DNA of 64,000 nt, taken from the NCBI RefSeq assembly GCF_009557455.1, contig NZ_CP045651.1:806001-870000 (forward strand), given 5' to 3'. The translations under genes and the position numbers were made by a program. Below the pieces are notes generated by a model that had not been told where the DNA came from, did no database searches, and saw only the letters and a list, made by a program, of their open reading frames with translations. This document shows, piece by piece, positions 63,101 to 64,000 of the stretch; the stretch's first letter is position 1; each line of letters opens with the position of its first letter. The DNA is from Alistipes sp. dk3624 (GTDB taxonomy: Bacteria; Bacteroidota; Bacteroidia; Bacteroidales; Rikenellaceae).

Positions 63101-64000
63101 GTCGGTCTGACCGAGCCACTCGGCCGCCGCAGTCTGCTGCATGTGCCACAGCGAAGTCCAGTGATGGATGCACTCGACCCAGCCGTACGGATCGACCCAG
63201 GTATATTCGAGCGTGGTCAGCGCGCTGCCGAAAGCCTTGTCGATCAACGAATCGGGGGTCTCGATCCGGTTCGCAAGCAATTCCCCGTAATGACGGTCGA
63301 CATCGTCCAACGCCCGGGACATATCGAGTCCGGAGATCTTTACCACCCGGGCCCGGTCTTCGGCAAAGGCGAGCAACACTTCGCCCGACCCGCCGGCGAA
63401 AGCGCAGTCGAGGTACTCTCCCCCGCCCTCGCCGCGCCGGACATCGACGACGGCGGAAGTCCGCACTCCGGTAATCGCGCTATGTTCGCCGGTGGCGATC
63501 AGGTAGGTTTTACCCTGCTTGTCGATCCGGTTGTCGCGCGGGTCGAGCGGCTCGAACGGCACTTTGTTCATATCCTCGAAAGCCGACCGTTGCCAAAACG
63601 ATTCGCCGATCATCAGGCGCACCGTCGCTTTCGGTTCGGTGCGGATGCTGTACACGGCGGCCCCGACCCGGGTGGATTCGCCCGTACCGACCATCAACAG
63701 CGTAAACCGGCTCTCGACCTCGACGCCGCCGAGCCGGAAACGCGCCTCGACGCCGCCCGGAAAATCCTCCACGCGGATATCGGTCGCCTCGGCCGCGGTA
63801 TAAATGCGGCCGTCCACCTCGACCTGCGGCACGATGCGCGCGAGGGCCGTATATTGAATCCCGTAATTCTCGCGCACGTAAGTCAACAGGCGCGATACCG
63901 GAGCCCGTTCGTAAGTGCGTACCAGCGCATAGTTCCAGGCCGCCATCCGGTCCATCGGCTGCCGTTCGAAATGTTCGGGAGCCAAGGATTGCGTTCGTGC
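60107..64000 (-). CDS. DUF4450-type glycan-active protein (N-terminus beyond window)
   Basis: At least 1297 residues; the frame is open to the edge (the first Met-like TTG at 63985 is not a likely true start), so the signal peptide lies outside. The central ~400 residues are an (alpha/alpha)6-barrel like those of glycoside hydrolases: GWVECIHHWTSLWHMQQTAAAEW, FWAWQVRRYWNFTGD, GWGLQIGNQEDYVA, GSWPEVSTEAVPAYFSAPAGLY. It is flanked by beta-sandwich parts (LEVRFRLGG, LDLHTTAKLARKIRW). The C-terminal ~400 residues hold further sandwich domains. It is probably a secreted polysaccharide-degrading enzyme, and no catalytic residues can be assigned with certainty. Confidence 0.7.
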   Translation of the reverse strand, partial: ARTQSLAPEHFERQPMDRMAAWNYALVRTYERAPVSRLLTYVRENYGIQYTALARIVPQVEVDGRIYTAAEATDIRVEDFPGGVEARFRLGGVEVESRFTLLMVGTGESTRVGAAVYSIRTEPKATVRLMIGESFWQRSAFEDMNKVPFEPLDPRDNRIDKQGKTYLIATGEHSAITGVRTSAVVDVRRGEGGGEYLDCAFAGGSGEVLLAFAEDRARVVKISGLDMSRALDDVDRHYGELLANRIETPDSLIDKAFGSALTTLEYTWVDPYGWVECIHHWTSLWHMQQTAAAEWLGQTDRSRATTLKQAEMINSDGSIPHFAPFGFTRRDFGGTNQFWAWQVRRYWNFTGDLDFAAATAPVLDRVIGQTFAEYDRNDNLLLGWGLQIGNQEDYVATAGDGTTPSVEGINMMRTRSELAAGLGDTTASLLWRARADETVSRLRAKLWRSDLGRFVYFDDLQGNPRLDGQYHTLTYPAIFGITDLLDSYTSLRHLSDRLTDSSGAIYCSNNFPYHAVGTWGMQAGAAQQPWGAWGYAAAGLRNRVSDPLHALAGWVMDDNHRGSWPEVSTEAVPAYFSAPAGLYVAAVVEALFGLEMHAPEGYIRVSPNFPDDWPSASMRLKNHRVDFRRSGNRLEYDLHTTAKLARKIRWSLPVCTNVRLTDHGEPIPVRLRSGIDGVFAEAELPAENHSRIVVTFDPVPLNLSVPGSVAEGESLQVALQGAELLGIEDRGGLLASVCTDGNVLRGTLKKGLLDEYRSFGALGELNFSRRTLFVRAQTGEGVGFYIPVDLTVLPRFEAVPLGGLKFTDSLSADVLLRNNTDRAVTGRAVLRVGEAAFPFCVDLAPRSECRRNIAFGAGDATLFAPGVNCAELTLPGGESLPLRLAFGDLPEAGPFDSFLKENLRPIAIDGLLDTPDKSWQKVRKYQAFYHPPWHSCPPPMEALDTTREFRVPQIPGLSFRVPSHRFAALSRSNGTPFIRIPGDGLHCKKLYFLFVPLLDNADMFTRVARITVRDAEGGEVTRTLSFPGDLDWSCPPSAVGKFATTQQNRSLTAPPLSLLSPVQADRPEGRAPAFPQPVWWSGSAAAVTRSGVFAVVELDLERIRELAWIDLEALDDISALGLVAVTGYSADRFGALAGTPWFPPARRLPPVPLFDLTAPDSLSRWQIEGDAFSVAPVPALFNEATLNSLAKNGETAVGRALSPAFRLPEWCAKLDFDTQGGTAMKDPDGNETLCIRLLDADTGRELAVMLSAGVHSLTHRYMDVSAFSGRNLRLELVDRNTRTSYAWIGLRRVCMMP

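Overview
The window reads as a chromosome segment of a GC-rich Bacteroidales bacterium, most likely Alistipes or another Rikenellaceae member. The evidence is type V (FimA/Mfa-type) pilus genes with lipobox signals, PepSY-like lipoproteins, promoters of the Bacteroidetes TTTG/TAnnTTTG class, almost no Shine-Dalgarno sequences, and an rpmF-plsX-fabH cluster. This is inferred from gene content, not from a 16S gene; none is present.

Positions 1-4330 (minus strand) hold the tail of a frameshifted gene, an HU-like protein, and a set of four PepSY-like secreted or lipoprotein genes, two of them tandem duplicates, plus two very small membrane proteins. Positions 4491-24123 (minus strand) form one long type V pilus locus. 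Read in the transcription direction it encodes the Mfa1-like major pilin, the Mfa2/FimB-like anchor, a DUF3575 barrel, a TPR/beta-propeller/OmpA protein, a Calx-beta protein, a beta-barrel, a ~1100-aa tip-type lipoprotein, a clostripain-family (C11) peptidase lipoprotein, and two more tip-type lipoproteins. Immediately upstream, 24288-25312, is an AraC-type regulator split by a 37-nt homopolymer. The tract length puts the sensor half and the DNA-binding half out of frame, so the locus looks like an ON/OFF switch for the pilus operon. The locus thus carries its own pilin, anchor, tips, candidate maturase and candidate switch.

Positions 25313-30144 contain a poorly resolved leader region and a plus-strand TolC/HlyD/MFS tripartite efflux operon. 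Positions 30145-32214 are an AT-rich accessory patch with a broken small gene, a second small ORF and an orphan two-domain PD-(D/E)XK nuclease. Positions 32215-42801 (minus strand) carry an L,D-transpeptidase, a dicarboxylate/glutamate symporter, a DEAD-box helicase, a DUF1893 protein, a Tat-type ferredoxin-containing aldo/keto reductase beside a NapH-NapG-like polyferredoxin fusion, tRNA-Ser, tatD and dprA.

Positions 42871-49269 (minus strand) hold the complete dTDP-L-rhamnose pathway (rfbB, rfbD, rfbC, rfbA) and a secreted GH78 rhamnosidase. Then follow rsmA, a transglutaminase-like lipoprotein and recQ. From 53795 the strand switches and housekeeping genes follow: lptB, aroA, aroC, then yceD-rpmF-plsX-fabH behind a textbook Bacteroidetes promoter, tRNA-Arg and its terminator. 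The window ends inside a minus-strand DUF4450-type glycan-active protein whose N-terminus lies beyond position 64000.

No CRISPR array, insertion sequence, rRNA or integrase was found.
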